Positions 26,481 through 37,263 of a DNA stretch of 64,000 nucleotides are shown here, piece by piece. The stretch is from Dolomitihabitans soli (GTDB lineage Bacteria > Actinomycetota > Actinomycetes > Streptosporangiales > Streptosporangiaceae). The notes under the pieces are model-generated. The model made no database searches and was not told the origin of the DNA. It saw nothing but the letters and a program-made list of their open reading frames with translations. Made by a program: the position numbers and the translations under genes. Numbering within the stretch: the stretch's first letter is position 1; each line of letters begins with the position of its first letter. The stretch spans positions 1 to 64,000 of the forward strand of contig NZ_JAKNTW010000021.1 of the NCBI RefSeq assembly GCF_022213955.1, written 5' to 3'.

Positions 26481-26518
26481 CCAGACTTGCCCATGCGTAT
26501 TGGTGTAGACATGTGATC

Positions 26519-26830
26519 ATGGAAGACCCAATGCGGTCCAGATCTGGTCGGGCATGGCGCTACTGGCTGATGGTCTTCTCGGGCATTGCTTTGATTCTCG
26601 TAGTCGGAGTCCATCTGGCCAGTCGCGGCAGTCCGGAGAAGGCGAGTCGATCGGTCACTGAGCCGACCGAGGAGGACGCGTCGAACGCGAAGATCATCGA
26701 CAAAGATCAGCGCATAGATATCGACACCTTCAACCAGAAGGACAGCCCGCTGTGGCCAGTGATCGAAAAGTTTCGAAGCGCTGTCCCTCAGGACGACTCC
26801 ATGCCTACGAACTCCAAGGGAGAGGAGTGA
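26519..26830 (+). CDS. Small single-pass membrane protein, unknown
   Basis: A 103-aa ORF with one hydrophobic helix (YWLMVFSGIALILVVGVHLA, roughly residues 15-34) and a charged C-terminal tail, likely extracellular given the Arg-rich N-terminus. It begins just after the IS30 fragment; an in-frame GTG lies 6 nt earlier and an ATG 12 nt later. No family recognised, and no Cys or repeats. Could be a real gene whose promoter was replaced by the IS fragment. Confidence 0.45.
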   Translation: MEDPMRSRSGRAWRYWLMVFSGIALILVVGVHLASRGSPEKASRSVTEPTEEDASNAKIIDKDQRIDIDTFNQKDSPLWPVIEKFRSAVPQDDSMPTNSKGEE

Positions 26831-26954
26831 TCGGCCTGCCGAGCAGTTGCATTTCCCGTTGCAGTGCAGGATCGTTCAGAGCCGTTCAGGATGGACCGCG
26901 CATGCCCTCCGACCTGCATTGAACCATCCAGAACGGTCCGAGGGCGATCTTTTC

Positions 26955-26993
26955 AATCTGTAGGTTCAGGGTTCGAGCCCCTGGCGCCCCACC
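26955..26993 (+). pseudogene. tRNA 3'-end fragment (tRNA-Lys-like; possible attachment site)
   Basis: An AATCTGTAGG anticodon-stem/variable part, a perfect T-arm (CAGGG TTCGAGC CCCTG) and the acceptor GCGCCCC-ACC are present with no matching 5' half. It resembles the 3' end of an actinomycete tRNA-Lys. As with the fossil at 17788, this is a typical integration scar. An integrase C-terminus lies 2 kb downstream. Confidence 0.6.
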
Positions 26994-27344
26994 CCTCATA
27001 TCCAATCTGACCTGCGGGTTCTCGGTTTAGATGGGGCGTGCGCGAGCAGATGATCTTGTTTGGTTGCTCGCTGGCTGCTCTTGGGCACAGTCTGGACACA
27101 TTGAAGATCGTTTAGACGCCGATCGTCACGTCAGACCCGAGAGAAGCGCAATGGAAGGCCACGGTCGAAGGTCATGCCGCGTCGCCGCGTCTGATGAAGA
27201 TGGGCGCTCGGCCAAGTGTCGATCAAGCCGCTTCAGTCGAAGTGGCCGGCCGAGAACACGACTGGTTTGAAGGACGTAACGAGACTCGGTGCAATTCAGA
27301 CCCCTAAATGGCTCGAGCGTGCTGGGTTCCGGCAGCCGCTAAGG
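26994..27344. other. Intergenic, no supported gene
   Basis: No frame here has a plausible ribosome site or family resemblance. It lies between the tRNA fragment and the 3' end of the membrane-protein gene. Confidence 0.4.
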
Positions 27345-27947
27345 TCAGGAGTCGCTCGCCGCCTCGATCGCGCGCATGAGAAGAGCGCGTAGTTCGACCA
27401 GTTCCTGAACTGACGCGTTATCCGTGCCGGTCTGCTCAGCGAGGGCAAGTTCTTGACGAGTCTGCCGCCAGGAGCGCTGTGGTTGTGGCTTGTCATCTGC
27501 GGGCTCTGTAACGCGAAACAGCGGCCCCGGGACCGGACGACCCAATAAGCCGAGAAAGTAGCGGTTGACGAGGGCTTCACGTTCGATGGCCCGATCCTCG
27601 CTGAACGGCTCCCGCACGAGGAGGGTAAGCGTGAATTTCTCGCGCTGTATCGTGATCTGAGCACCGGTCAGCGGGTCGGTAGCATGCCATCCATCGGGAA
27701 ATGTGTGGACGGCTTCCCATATTTCACGAATCAACTGGCGGGTGGGCCATGGTGTGCCAGCTCTGACGCCAGTCTGCGGCCCTTGCCGGATGGGGATCAG
27801 CAAGACCACGCCGATCGCGGCCAAGCCAAGAGCGGTGATTAGGAGCAGGAGGGCGCTGGCGTTCTGTGCGACGGCAGCTATGACGGCGCCTACCAGGGCC
27901 GCCACGGCCACGGTGACCAGTCCCCGTCCCACCTTATTCGACCACAT
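27345..27947 (-). CDS. Membrane protein with cytoplasmic C-terminal domain, unknown
   Basis: A 200-aa protein with two adjacent hydrophobic helices near the N-terminus (VTVAVAALVGAVIAAVAQNA; ALLLLITALGLAAIGVVLLI), then a soluble ~130-residue tail. The ATG at 27947 follows a strong AGGAGG site by 6 nt, so the open upstream frame is ignored. The tail contains WEAVHTFPDGWHATDPLTGA, possibly a small beta domain, and ends in a helical region. Family unknown. Confidence 0.65.
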   Translation of the reverse strand: MWSNKVGRGLVTVAVAALVGAVIAAVAQNASALLLLITALGLAAIGVVLLIPIRQGPQTGVRAGTPWPTRQLIREIWEAVHTFPDGWHATDPLTGAQITIQREKFTLTLLVREPFSEDRAIEREALVNRYFLGLLGRPVPGPLFRVTEPADDKPQPQRSWRQTRQELALAEQTGTDNASVQELVELRALLMRAIEAASDS

Positions 27948-28079
27948 GTGCACCCTCCTGGAGGATGGTGGCTGCTGATAGCGGCGGGCTGTTGACGTAT
28001 GAAGCGTCGCTAGATCCAAGTGGCGGTGATTCATGGAACAAGAATCGGAATCGCAGGGAGGCTAAAGGGAATTTTGCGA

Positions 28080-28935
28080 TCAGCCGACCAGTTCTGTTTC
28101 CAGATACCTGTCGAACTCCTTCACCAGGCGGTTAGCGCGGTGGGGTTGCAATTGGATGTGAAAATCCCGGACAAAGGTGATCGCTCGGGTGGAGGTGAGT
28201 TCCTTAGCGCCGCGGGCGGCGGCGCGGGCGCTGTCCAGTGCCTGTTCCAGCTCGCCCATGGCCAGCTGTGACTTGGCCGCGCTGATATGGGTGAGCTGTA
28301 CCGAGCGGGGGTGATCCGCTCCGAATCCGTCGAGAGCCTGTTGCGCGGCTGCGGCGGTGATCACCAATTGCGTGCCAGCACAGGCTGCCTTCCCCCGCGA
28401 GTTCAGCTTGGCTGAAGTCCGTGATCCAAGCCGGGTTGACCTCGCTTGGCCCAGCAGCGAACAATGCGTCAGCCTCAGCCAGCAAAGTGCTGACCCGGCG
28501 ATTGGTGTGCGGGTCGGCTGACTCGGCGTCGGCCGCTTGTGCGGCCAGCGTGTGGGCCTGTCGCAGCAGCAGCATCGCCATCACCCGGGGCGGTGCCTTG
28601 GCTTCATGCCCGGCATCGACAGCGGCTTGGGAAAGCCGCACCGCCCACCGCGGCTGATTGAGATCACGTGCTTGGTGGGCAAGGGTGGCCAGCTCCGAAG
28701 CGGCCACGAGCGGGCTGTGCGCCGCCTTCGCCAGTTTGAGCGCCTGGCCGTAGTGGTGCTGGGCTTGGCCGTGATGGCCGAGGTCGAAGGCCATCCATCC
28801 GGCGAACTGGGTCATCGTCGCCGCCGCAGTCAGCAACTCGGCCCCGACCCGGTCGGTGTAGGAGCCGCGCAGGAGCGGCGCGAGCGTGTAGTGCATGAAG
28901 TCGGTTACGGCTGGGCGCACCAGCCCGGCACCCAC
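28080..28935 (-). pseudogene. TPR-containing transcriptional regulator, truncated and frameshifted
   Basis: The C-terminal TPR-like half of an actinomycete regulator: TAAATMTQFAGWMAFDLGHH, YGQALKLAKAAHSPLVAASE, then after a frameshift near 28375 ISAAKSQLAMGELEQALDSA and VKEFDRYLETELVG to the stop. These are degenerate helical repeats of the type that follow an XRE helix-turn-helix. The N-terminal DNA-binding half is missing; the break near 28935 coincides with the head-to-head integrase fragment. Confidence 0.65.
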
Positions 28936-28949
28936 ACCGTTCCCTCCAG

Positions 28950-30581
<1,632 letters not shown>

Positions 30582-30992
30582 TCATCTCGCTGGAATGGTG
30601 TCGTAGCGGTGCCGGGATCTCGCCACATATTCCCGGTGGTCGTCGGCCCATTGGATGAGAGTGCTGACCTGGCTGGAGAGTGTCTGGCCGACCTCGGTCA
30701 GCGCGTAGTCGACGCGGGGCGGCGAGGTGGGGGTGACGGTGCGGTTCACCAGGCCGTCGCGCTCCAGGCTGCGCAGGGTCAGGGTGAGCATGCGCTGGGA
30801 GATGCCGTCGATGGAGCGCTGGAGTTCGGAGTAGCGCTTCGGCCCGGATCCGAGCAGGTTCATGACCAGGACGCTCCACTTGTCACCGACCCGGTCGAGG
30901 ATGTCGCGTAACTGGCAGACCGGGTGGTCTTCGCCGATCGGCTTGCGAACATCGGTGTGCCCAACGCTGGTCAAGGTGCCTTCTTCCGCCAT
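30582..30992 (-). CDS. HxlR-family transcriptional regulator
   Basis: A 136-aa winged-helix regulator. The HxlR hallmark CQLRDILDRVGDKWSVLVM is followed by RYSELQRSIDGISQRMLTLT and LRSLERDGLVNRTVTPTSPP. The conserved cysteine near the N-terminus of the domain could be a redox or electrophile sensor, as in related HxlR proteins. The ATG at 30992 was chosen by the family's N-terminal length. It is divergent from the luciferase-like/oxidoreductase pair, which it probably represses. Confidence 0.88.
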   Translation of the reverse strand: MAEEGTLTSVGHTDVRKPIGEDHPVCQLRDILDRVGDKWSVLVMNLLGSGPKRYSELQRSIDGISQRMLTLTLRSLERDGLVNRTVTPTSPPRVDYALTEVGQTLSSQVSTLIQWADDHREYVARSRHRYDTIPAR

Positions 30993-31059
30993 ATGGGCAT
31001 TGTGGAACAGACTCCAGGTACGCACAAGAAGTAACCACCATACAGAAAGTGCCGTACCT

Positions 31060-31551
31060 ATGAATCTCACAGCTCCACAGCCCCGATCCGGCCCCCGGCC
31101 GGCCACCACCGGCCGGGAGATCCCGCATGACCAGCTCGACCAGTTCTCCCCGCCGGAGATCCGGGCCGCACTGGTCGAGGCGGCGCAGGCGCTGCCCGGC
31201 GTGTTCACCGGGCCGAGCCACGTGTCTGAGCCCTCCTCGCTCGCGCTGCGGCTGCGCCGGCCGACCGGGCCGTGGGAGGCGTTCCTGCACCCCAGCCGCG
31301 ACGAGTTCGGGCACATCCATCGCGTCGGCTTTCTGCACCTGACGTTGCCGCGGCCGCTCATCACGCCACTGGTGGAAGCCGGCTGGGCCGAGCCGCACCC
31401 GATCAGCCTGCGCCCGGAGTGGCCGGACACGATCGTGATGCTGTATGCCCCCCGCGACGAGGCCGAACTGGCCCTCACCGTAGCCGCCCTGCGCATCTCC
31501 TGGCAGCAGGCGTCACCGACGACCACTGAACCGCTTTCGACGGAGGACTGA
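31060..31551 (+). CDS. Luciferase-like family protein (DUF5519-type)
   Basis: A 163-aa soluble protein. VSEPSSLALRLRRPTGPWEA, then HPSRDEFGHIHRVGFLHLTL and ITPLVEAGWAEPHPI, follows the pattern of the family annotated as luciferase domain protein. The biochemical role is not established; no flavin motif is obvious. It is separated by 3 bp from the downstream MDR oxidoreductase, so the two form an operon divergent from HxlR. Confidence 0.7.
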   Translation: MNLTAPQPRSGPRPATTGREIPHDQLDQFSPPEIRAALVEAAQALPGVFTGPSHVSEPSSLALRLRRPTGPWEAFLHPSRDEFGHIHRVGFLHLTLPRPLITPLVEAGWAEPHPISLRPEWPDTIVMLYAPRDEAELALTVAALRISWQQASPTTTEPLSTED

Positions 31552-31554
31552 CCG

Positions 31555-32484
31555 ATGATGCGTGCACTGGCGTTCCCCGACTTCGGCGCGACTCCCGTTC
31601 TCACCGAGCTCACCAGGCCCGAGCCGGATCCCGGGGAGGTGTTGGTTCGGGTGCGGGCCTCGTCGGTCAACGGCTTCGACCTCGGGGTGCTCGGCGGGTT
31701 CCTCAAGGGCGTGTACGAGTACGAGTTCCCGGTGGTGCTCGGCAAGGACTTGGCGGGCGAGGTCGCCGCCATCGGCGCCGGGGTGACCGGCGTGGACGTG
31801 GGCGACCGCGTGTTCGGCGTGGTGATGCGGCCGACCCTCGGCCAGGGCGGCTTCGCCGAGTACGTGGTGGTCAGCGAGCAGTACGGGCTGGCCCGGACGC
31901 CCGACGGGCTGGACCACGCCCGAGCGGGTGCACTCGGCCTGGCCGCGACCGCCGCGCTCAACGCGGTGGACGCCATCGCTCCCGAACCCGGCGAGACCGT
32001 TCTCATCTCGGGCGCGACCGGCGGCGTGGGAGCGTACGCGATCCAGCTCGCCGCGGCCCGTGGCGCCACCGTGATCGCCACCGCCGAACCCGGAGCGCAG
32101 GCCGCCTTCGTTACCGGCCTCGGCGCCATCTGGGCCATCGACCACACCGACCTTGAAACGCACGTCCGCGCCGTAGCGCCTGACGGAGTACGGGCCGCGC
32201 TGCATCTGGCAGGCGACGGCCCGACCGTAGCCAGACTGCTCGCCCGAGGCGGGCGCATGGCCTCCACCCTGCATTTCACCCCGGACGAGCCCGCTGAACG
32301 CGACATCAAGGCCACGACCGTGATGGCAGACCCCAGCCCCCCGACCTTGGCCAGGCTCGCGGCGGACGTCGTCGAGGGACGGCTGCGCGTGCCGCGTGCC
32401 CGCACTTACCCCCTCGCCGACAGCGCCCAGGCCATCGCCGATTTCACCGGCGGAACCGTCGGCAAGCTCGCCATCACGATCTGA
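31555..32484 (+). CDS. NADP-dependent oxidoreductase (quinone-oxidoreductase-like MDR)
   Basis: A zinc-independent medium-chain dehydrogenase/reductase of 309 aa. The GroES-like N-terminal domain (DPGEVLVRVRASSVNGFDLG, VVLGKDLAGEVAAIGAGVTG) precedes the Rossmann domain with the nucleotide site GETVLISGATGGVGAYAIQL. It lacks the structural zinc cysteines. It likely reduces quinones or enones. Double ATG at 31555/31558. HxlR regulation and reactive-electrophile defence are plausible from context. Confidence 0.88.
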   Translation: MMRALAFPDFGATPVLTELTRPEPDPGEVLVRVRASSVNGFDLGVLGGFLKGVYEYEFPVVLGKDLAGEVAAIGAGVTGVDVGDRVFGVVMRPTLGQGGFAEYVVVSEQYGLARTPDGLDHARAGALGLAATAALNAVDAIAPEPGETVLISGATGGVGAYAIQLAAARGATVIATAEPGAQAAFVTGLGAIWAIDHTDLETHVRAVAPDGVRAALHLAGDGPTVARLLARGGRMASTLHFTPDEPAERDIKATTVMADPSPPTLARLAADVVEGRLRVPRARTYPLADSAQAIADFTGGTVGKLAITI

Positions 32485-32496
32485 GGAGGGACGATA

Positions 32497-32640
32497 CCGG
32501 CGCGCTGGCCCGCGCCTTCTTGGCGATGCTGAGCGAGCACGGTGCGGATGCGGTCGACCGCATCCGCACCGCGGACTACATCAATCACCACCGTTCGTCG
32601 CCGACGGGGTGGACGGTTCGTCGGCCAGACCGTGTGCGGA
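32497..32640 (+). pseudogene. SnoaL-like ester cyclase, N-terminal fragment
   Basis: ALARAFLAMLSEHGADAVDR followed by IRTADYINHH resembles the first helices of SnoaL-type ester cyclases. A one-base shift then gives PPFVADGVDG, the expected continuation. The rest is missing. Short, hence moderate confidence. Confidence 0.45.
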
Positions 32641-33186
32641 TCCGCGCGGCAGGAACGCCACGTCGCCCGGCACGCGTGCGTGCGTGAGGGGCCGGCGGCC
32701 TGCCGCCCACTGTTCCGATGCGGATCAGCGGGGCCTGCGCGGGGCAGGGCGGCGTGGGCGGCAGCCCGGAGATCGGCGCCGCGTTATCGGAAGCGGTCGA
32801 GCGCGTCGGCGTGGGCCATCGGACTGGACCTGGAGGTACCCCCGTTCGGCCGCACGATCTCTGGCTTAGGCGATTACCACGATGCGGCCTGCGGTGTCGC
32901 TATGCCGGAAGCTCTGAGTCGCTGAGGCTCCGCCTACCGCCGATGTGGGAGGGCTGAAAGCTGAAGGCAGCCGTGCGAGGCAAGATCTCGGAGCCGGGGC
33001 GACGGTGAGGTAGATGATTCATTTCGAGATAGTCCAAATTCCGCTGGCACTTTCTGGTGAAAAGAGTCCGCCGGATCCACGGTGAATCCATCTGATGTTC
33101 ACCTCGTCAGCCTGCCTGTTCATGTGAAACGGCAGGTTTAGGCGGATCGGCCGCCTCCCATGCACATGCACCGACGGAGTACAGTC
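32641..33186. other. Intergenic upstream of the amine-uptake operon
   Basis: No credible gene. The last 150 bp should contain the promoter of the binding-protein gene at 33187; no clear operator was recognised. Confidence 0.4.
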
Positions 33187-34227
33187 ATGATCAAAACCAT
33201 TCCATGCGCCACCACGTTCTTGGCGGCCGTCGTGCTGCTCGCCGGGTGCGGCGGCGGAACCGGCCCGGCGGCCACCGATCGATCCGTTGTCTTCGTCGGG
33301 ACCGGCGGCGCCTATCAGGCCGCGCAGCGGGAGGCGTTCGTCAAGCCGTTCGCCGCGTCCTCCGGCATCAAGGTCGTCGAGGACCAGCCGGTGACCTACG
33401 CCAAGCTCAAGACCATGGTCGACAGCGGCCGCGTCACCTGGGACATCGTCGAGGCCGATCCGTTCTACGCGATCGCCAACTGCGGGCGGTACGTCGAGAA
33501 GATCGACCTGACCGTCGTCGACGTCTCGAGGATCGACAAGAAGCTTGTGTCGGAATGCGGGATCCCCGACATGAAGTCGGCCTTTCTTTTGGTCTACAAC
33601 ACCGAGAAGTTCGGCCAGAACCCGCCCGCGTCCTGGCGAGACTTCTTCGATACCAAGAAGTTTCCCGGTAAGCGCGGGATGATGAACGACGCGAAGGAGG
33701 GCGGTCTGGAGATCGCGCTCGTCGCCGACGGCGTGCTGACGGACAAGCTCTATCCGATCGACTACACGCGGGCCTTCCGCAAGCTCGACACCATCAGGAA
33801 CGATCTGAAGTTCTTCACCACCGGTGCGGAGCAACAGCAGGCGATGGAGACCGGGCAGGTCGACATGGTGCTCGCATGGCCGGGCAGAGCGAGCCAGGCT
33901 GCGCACAACGGCGCGAAGATCGCGCCGGTGTGGAACCAGCCGATGTTCTTCTGGGACGTGCTCGTGGTGCCGAAGGGAACGGCGCACAAGGCCGAGGCGA
34001 TGAAGTTCATCGCGCACGCGATTACTCCCGCGGCTCAGGCCACGCTGACCGAGCACATCGCCTACGCGCCGATTCACCCCGACGCGAAGCTGCCGGCGGA
34101 CGAGGTGACACGGCAATACCTGCCACTCGGTCAGGACAAGGGAACCGGCTTCCTGCGGGACATGTCCTGGTGGGCGCAGAACCTGGACACCGCCACGCAG
34201 AAGTGGACGGCCTGGATCTCCCGCTGA
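33187..34227 (+). CDS. Polyamine/opine-type ABC substrate-binding lipoprotein
   Basis: A 346-aa binding protein of the PotD/PotF group. Lipoprotein signal with Cys21 (FLAAVVLLAGC). The mature part has VFVGTGGAYQAAQREAFVKP and VTWDIVEADPFYAIANCGRY, followed by the PASWRDFFDTKKFPGKRGM motif that is standard for this group. It binds a small cationic or amino compound outside the cell. The ATG at 33187 has ACGGAG 8 nt upstream. It is the first gene of the operon with two permeases and an ATPase. Confidence 0.9.
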   Translation: MIKTIPCATTFLAAVVLLAGCGGGTGPAATDRSVVFVGTGGAYQAAQREAFVKPFAASSGIKVVEDQPVTYAKLKTMVDSGRVTWDIVEADPFYAIANCGRYVEKIDLTVVDVSRIDKKLVSECGIPDMKSAFLLVYNTEKFGQNPPASWRDFFDTKKFPGKRGMMNDAKEGGLEIALVADGVLTDKLYPIDYTRAFRKLDTIRNDLKFFTTGAEQQQAMETGQVDMVLAWPGRASQAAHNGAKIAPVWNQPMFFWDVLVVPKGTAHKAEAMKFIAHAITPAAQATLTEHIAYAPIHPDAKLPADEVTRQYLPLGQDKGTGFLRDMSWWAQNLDTATQKWTAWISR

Positions 34228-34322
34228 GACCCCGTCGGGTCCGCCCCACTCAGGAGGTCGGACTCGACGGTGCCTATGGAGCCAAAACGCGAAGAAAGTC
34301 ATGTTTCGGAGGTAAGGGCGTC

Positions 34323-35234
34323 ATGCCCATTTCGTCCACTCCCATCATGTCCGCTTCAGCACCTGAACGGCCTGTACGCCGTCTGCTGTGGCTGAGCGCC
34401 AGGCCCTGGTACGGCGTTCTTCTCGTCGTGCCCGCGGTTTGTCTTCTTGCCACTGTCTTCGCTTATCCGGTGGCGGCCCTTATATGGCTGAGCTTCGCTG
34501 ATCCGTCTCTCGGGCTCGAGAACTATCATCGGCTGCTCACCGACGGGGTCAGCCTGCTGGTCTTGCTGCGGACCCTGCGCATGGCCACCATCGTCACGCT
34601 GGTCACCTTGCTGTTGGCATATCCGTACGCCTACCTCATGACATTGGTTGGTCGACGTGCCCGTTCGGTGATGGTCGCCCTGGTGCTGCTGCCGTTCTGG
34701 ACGAGTCTCATGGCACGTACGTTCGCCTGGATCGTCCTGCTTCAGGACAACGGACCCATTAACGACCTGCTTGCGATGGTCGGACTCGGGCCGCTGGAAC
34801 TCGCCGGGACAGAGGCCGGCGTGACGATCGGGATGACGCAAGTGCTGCTGCCCTTCATGACCCTGCCTTTGTACGGCACGCTGCGAACCATCGATCGACG
34901 CCTCCTCGACGCGGCTATCGGCTTGGGCGCGCGGCCGCTTACCGCATTCCGCCGCGTTTACCTGCCCCTTTCCATGCCGGGGGTCGTGGCGGGCGCGATG
35001 ATGGTGTATATCCTCGCGCTGGGCTTCTACGTCACGCCGGCGATGCTCGGCTCGCCAAGCGAGTCGATGATCTCCCAGTTGATGACGGTGCGGATCACTC
35101 AACTGCTGGACTTCGGCGCAGGCGGAGCCCTCGCCACGGTGCTGTTCTTGCTCACGCTCCTGCTCTTGGCCCTGGTCTCGCGCTTCCTCTCCCCGAGTGC
35201 CGCCCTCGGCATGTCAACGAGGGGGGAGCGTTGA
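34323..35234 (+). CDS. ABC transporter permease (PotB/PotH-like)
   Basis: A 303-aa inner-membrane permease, with six or so helices and the EAA loop LDAAIGLGARPLTAFRRVYL. The start at 34323 has GGAGGT about 8 nt upstream; the open frame before it overlaps the binding protein and is ignored. The typical PotB motif LPLSMPGVVAGAMMVYILAL is present. It pairs with the permease at 35234. Confidence 0.9.
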   Translation: MPISSTPIMSASAPERPVRRLLWLSARPWYGVLLVVPAVCLLATVFAYPVAALIWLSFADPSLGLENYHRLLTDGVSLLVLLRTLRMATIVTLVTLLLAYPYAYLMTLVGRRARSVMVALVLLPFWTSLMARTFAWIVLLQDNGPINDLLAMVGLGPLELAGTEAGVTIGMTQVLLPFMTLPLYGTLRTIDRRLLDAAIGLGARPLTAFRRVYLPLSMPGVVAGAMMVYILALGFYVTPAMLGSPSESMISQLMTVRITQLLDFGAGGALATVLFLLTLLLLALVSRFLSPSAALGMSTRGER

Positions 35235-36022
35235 TGGGCGTCAATCGGCACGCGAATCCGGCGCTGCGGCTGTTCAGCGTCCTGGTCGGATCGTTCCTCA
35301 TCGCGCCAATCCTCGTCGTGGTGCCTCTGAGCTTCACCGACAAGGACAGTTTCGAGTTTCCGCCGCGCGGCTGGTCGCTGCACTACTACGAGCGGTTCTT
35401 CACCGACCCGGCGTGGAGAGAACCACTGCTGGCCTCGCTGAAAGTCGCCATCATGGTCACGCTGATGGCAACGATCATCGGAACACTGGCGTCATTCGCG
35501 ATCACGCGAAGCCGCCGCCGTGGAGTAGCCGTCCTTCAAGGGCTCCTTCTGGCGCCCATGATCGTGCCGAACGTCATCGTCGCTCTGGCGATCTATACGG
35601 CGTTCCTTCGATGGGGCCTCGTGGGCACGGTGGAAGGCCTCGTACTCGCCCATGTCGTGCTGGCCCTGCCGTTCGTCGTGATCACCGTGAGCGCTGGCCT
35701 GCGTACCCTCGATCCTCGGCTGGAGCGTGCGGCGGCGAGCCTTGGAGCCTCGCCGCTGGCCACCTTCCGGCTCGTCACGTTGCCGTTGATCGCGCCGGGC
35801 GTGATGTCCGGAGCGGTGTTCGCGTTCGTCACCTCCTTCGACGAAGCGGTCATCTCGCTGTACCTGCAGTCCCCGCACCTGCGCACGCTGCCGGTGCAGA
35901 TGTTCACCAGCGTTACCTCTGACGTCGACCCGACCATCGCCGCGGGATCGACGGTGATCCTCGTCGTTACCACCGCGCTCATCCTCCTTCCTGACTTCCT
36001 GAAACGGAGGGCTCCCCAATGA
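35234..36022 (+). CDS. ABC transporter permease (PotC/PotI-like)
   Basis: A 262-aa permease with the EAA loop RAAASLGASPLATFRLVTLP and the PotC-like C-terminal VFAFVTSFDEAVISLYL. The ATG at 35234 overlaps the upstream stop (TGATG); the TTG at 35231 is less likely. It is followed by the ATPase with a 4-bp overlap. Confidence 0.9.
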   Translation: MGVNRHANPALRLFSVLVGSFLIAPILVVVPLSFTDKDSFEFPPRGWSLHYYERFFTDPAWREPLLASLKVAIMVTLMATIIGTLASFAITRSRRRGVAVLQGLLLAPMIVPNVIVALAIYTAFLRWGLVGTVEGLVLAHVVLALPFVVITVSAGLRTLDPRLERAAASLGASPLATFRLVTLPLIAPGVMSGAVFAFVTSFDEAVISLYLQSPHLRTLPVQMFTSVTSDVDPTIAAGSTVILVVTTALILLPDFLKRRAPQ

Positions 36023-37167
36023 CCGACATGCGAGGGGCCGCTATTCGGCTCTCCAGCGTTACCAAACGGTATTCGGAGCACCAGCCACCAGTAGTGAACG
36101 ATGTCTGCTTGGAGATCGCCGCCGGTGAGTTCATCACGCTGCTTGGTCCCAGTGGTTCGGGCAAGTCGACCACGCTCAACATGATCGCCGGGTTCGAACA
36201 GCTCACCGCCGGGGACATCCTCATCGACGGCGTGAGCGTGGCGTCTCTGCCGCCGTACAAGCGCGGCCTCGGCATGGTGTTTCAGCACTATGCGCTGTTC
36301 CCGCACATGACGATCGCACAAAACGTCGCCTTTCCCCTCCAGCAGCGCAAGATGCGCAAGCGCGACATCCAGCGGCGCGTGGACGACGTGCTCGATCTTG
36401 TCGGTCTGGCACATCTGCGCGACAGGTTGCCCGGTCAGATCTCGGGTGGCCAGGCACAGCGGGTGGCCCTGGCCCGCGCCGTCGTCTTCGAACCCCACGT
36501 GCTACTCATGGATGAGCCGCTTGGCGCGCTGGACAAGAAGCTGCGGGAGCAACTCCAGGGCGAGATCGCCCGTATGCACCGCGAGTTGGGGATCACTTTC
36601 ATTTTCGTCACCCATGACCAGGAGGAGGCGCTTGCCCTGTCCGACCGCATCGCGGTCTTCGAGGGCGGCCGGATCGAGCAGGTCGGCACCGCGCAGGAAC
36701 TGTACGCACGCCCTGCTTCTCTGTTCGCCGCGGAGTTCCTGGGAGAGTCCAACGTGTTCCACGGGATGATCACCGAACGGCGAGGCCGCGTGTCCCTCGT
36801 CGGTGAAGGATTCGAGGTGCTGACGGATGACGGCCGCGCGGGGCTCGTAGGCACGGCCGGCGTTGTCGTGGTGCGCCCGGAACGTATCCGTCTGACGGTC
36901 GGGGACGTCGCCGTCGAGCACGACGTCAACGCGATGACCGCCACCGTCACCCACATCGTTTACCAGGGTTCGTACCGCAAAGTGGCATTCCGGACCGACG
37001 CCGGTACGACGGGAAGCGCGCGCGAACCAGCCGGAGCGGAGTCCTCCGCCATGCCTGGTGACCGGGTGACGCTGTGCTGGCGAGTCGGCGACGGGGTGAT
37101 CGTACCCGCGCAGAGCGTGCCGGTGGTCGGCCTGCCTGGCGATGCGCTCGTCGAATCCACGTCATGA
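36019..37167 (+). CDS. ABC transporter ATP-binding protein (PotA-like)
   Basis: A 382-aa nucleotide-binding subunit energising the amine importer. Walker A GPSGSGKST is at residues 43-51. The signature is ISGGQAQRVALARA, Walker B LLMDEPLGALD, and the switch His is in FVTHDQEEALALSDR. A C-terminal TOBE-type domain (from about residue 290) is usual for spermidine/putrescine and related importers. Its start overlaps the permease stop. Confidence 0.92.
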   Translation: MTDMRGAAIRLSSVTKRYSEHQPPVVNDVCLEIAAGEFITLLGPSGSGKSTTLNMIAGFEQLTAGDILIDGVSVASLPPYKRGLGMVFQHYALFPHMTIAQNVAFPLQQRKMRKRDIQRRVDDVLDLVGLAHLRDRLPGQISGGQAQRVALARAVVFEPHVLLMDEPLGALDKKLREQLQGEIARMHRELGITFIFVTHDQEEALALSDRIAVFEGGRIEQVGTAQELYARPASLFAAEFLGESNVFHGMITERRGRVSLVGEGFEVLTDDGRAGLVGTAGVVVVRPERIRLTVGDVAVEHDVNAMTATVTHIVYQGSYRKVAFRTDAGTTGSAREPAGAESSAMPGDRVTLCWRVGDGVIVPAQSVPVVGLPGDALVESTS

Positions 37168-37263
37168 GCGACGGCGGCTCGCTCCTAGCGGCCTCTTCCC
37201 GTTTCGGCGGCCTGGGTGTGGCTGCGACCGCACCGTAGGACCAACCCAAGAAAGGTGGACGAC

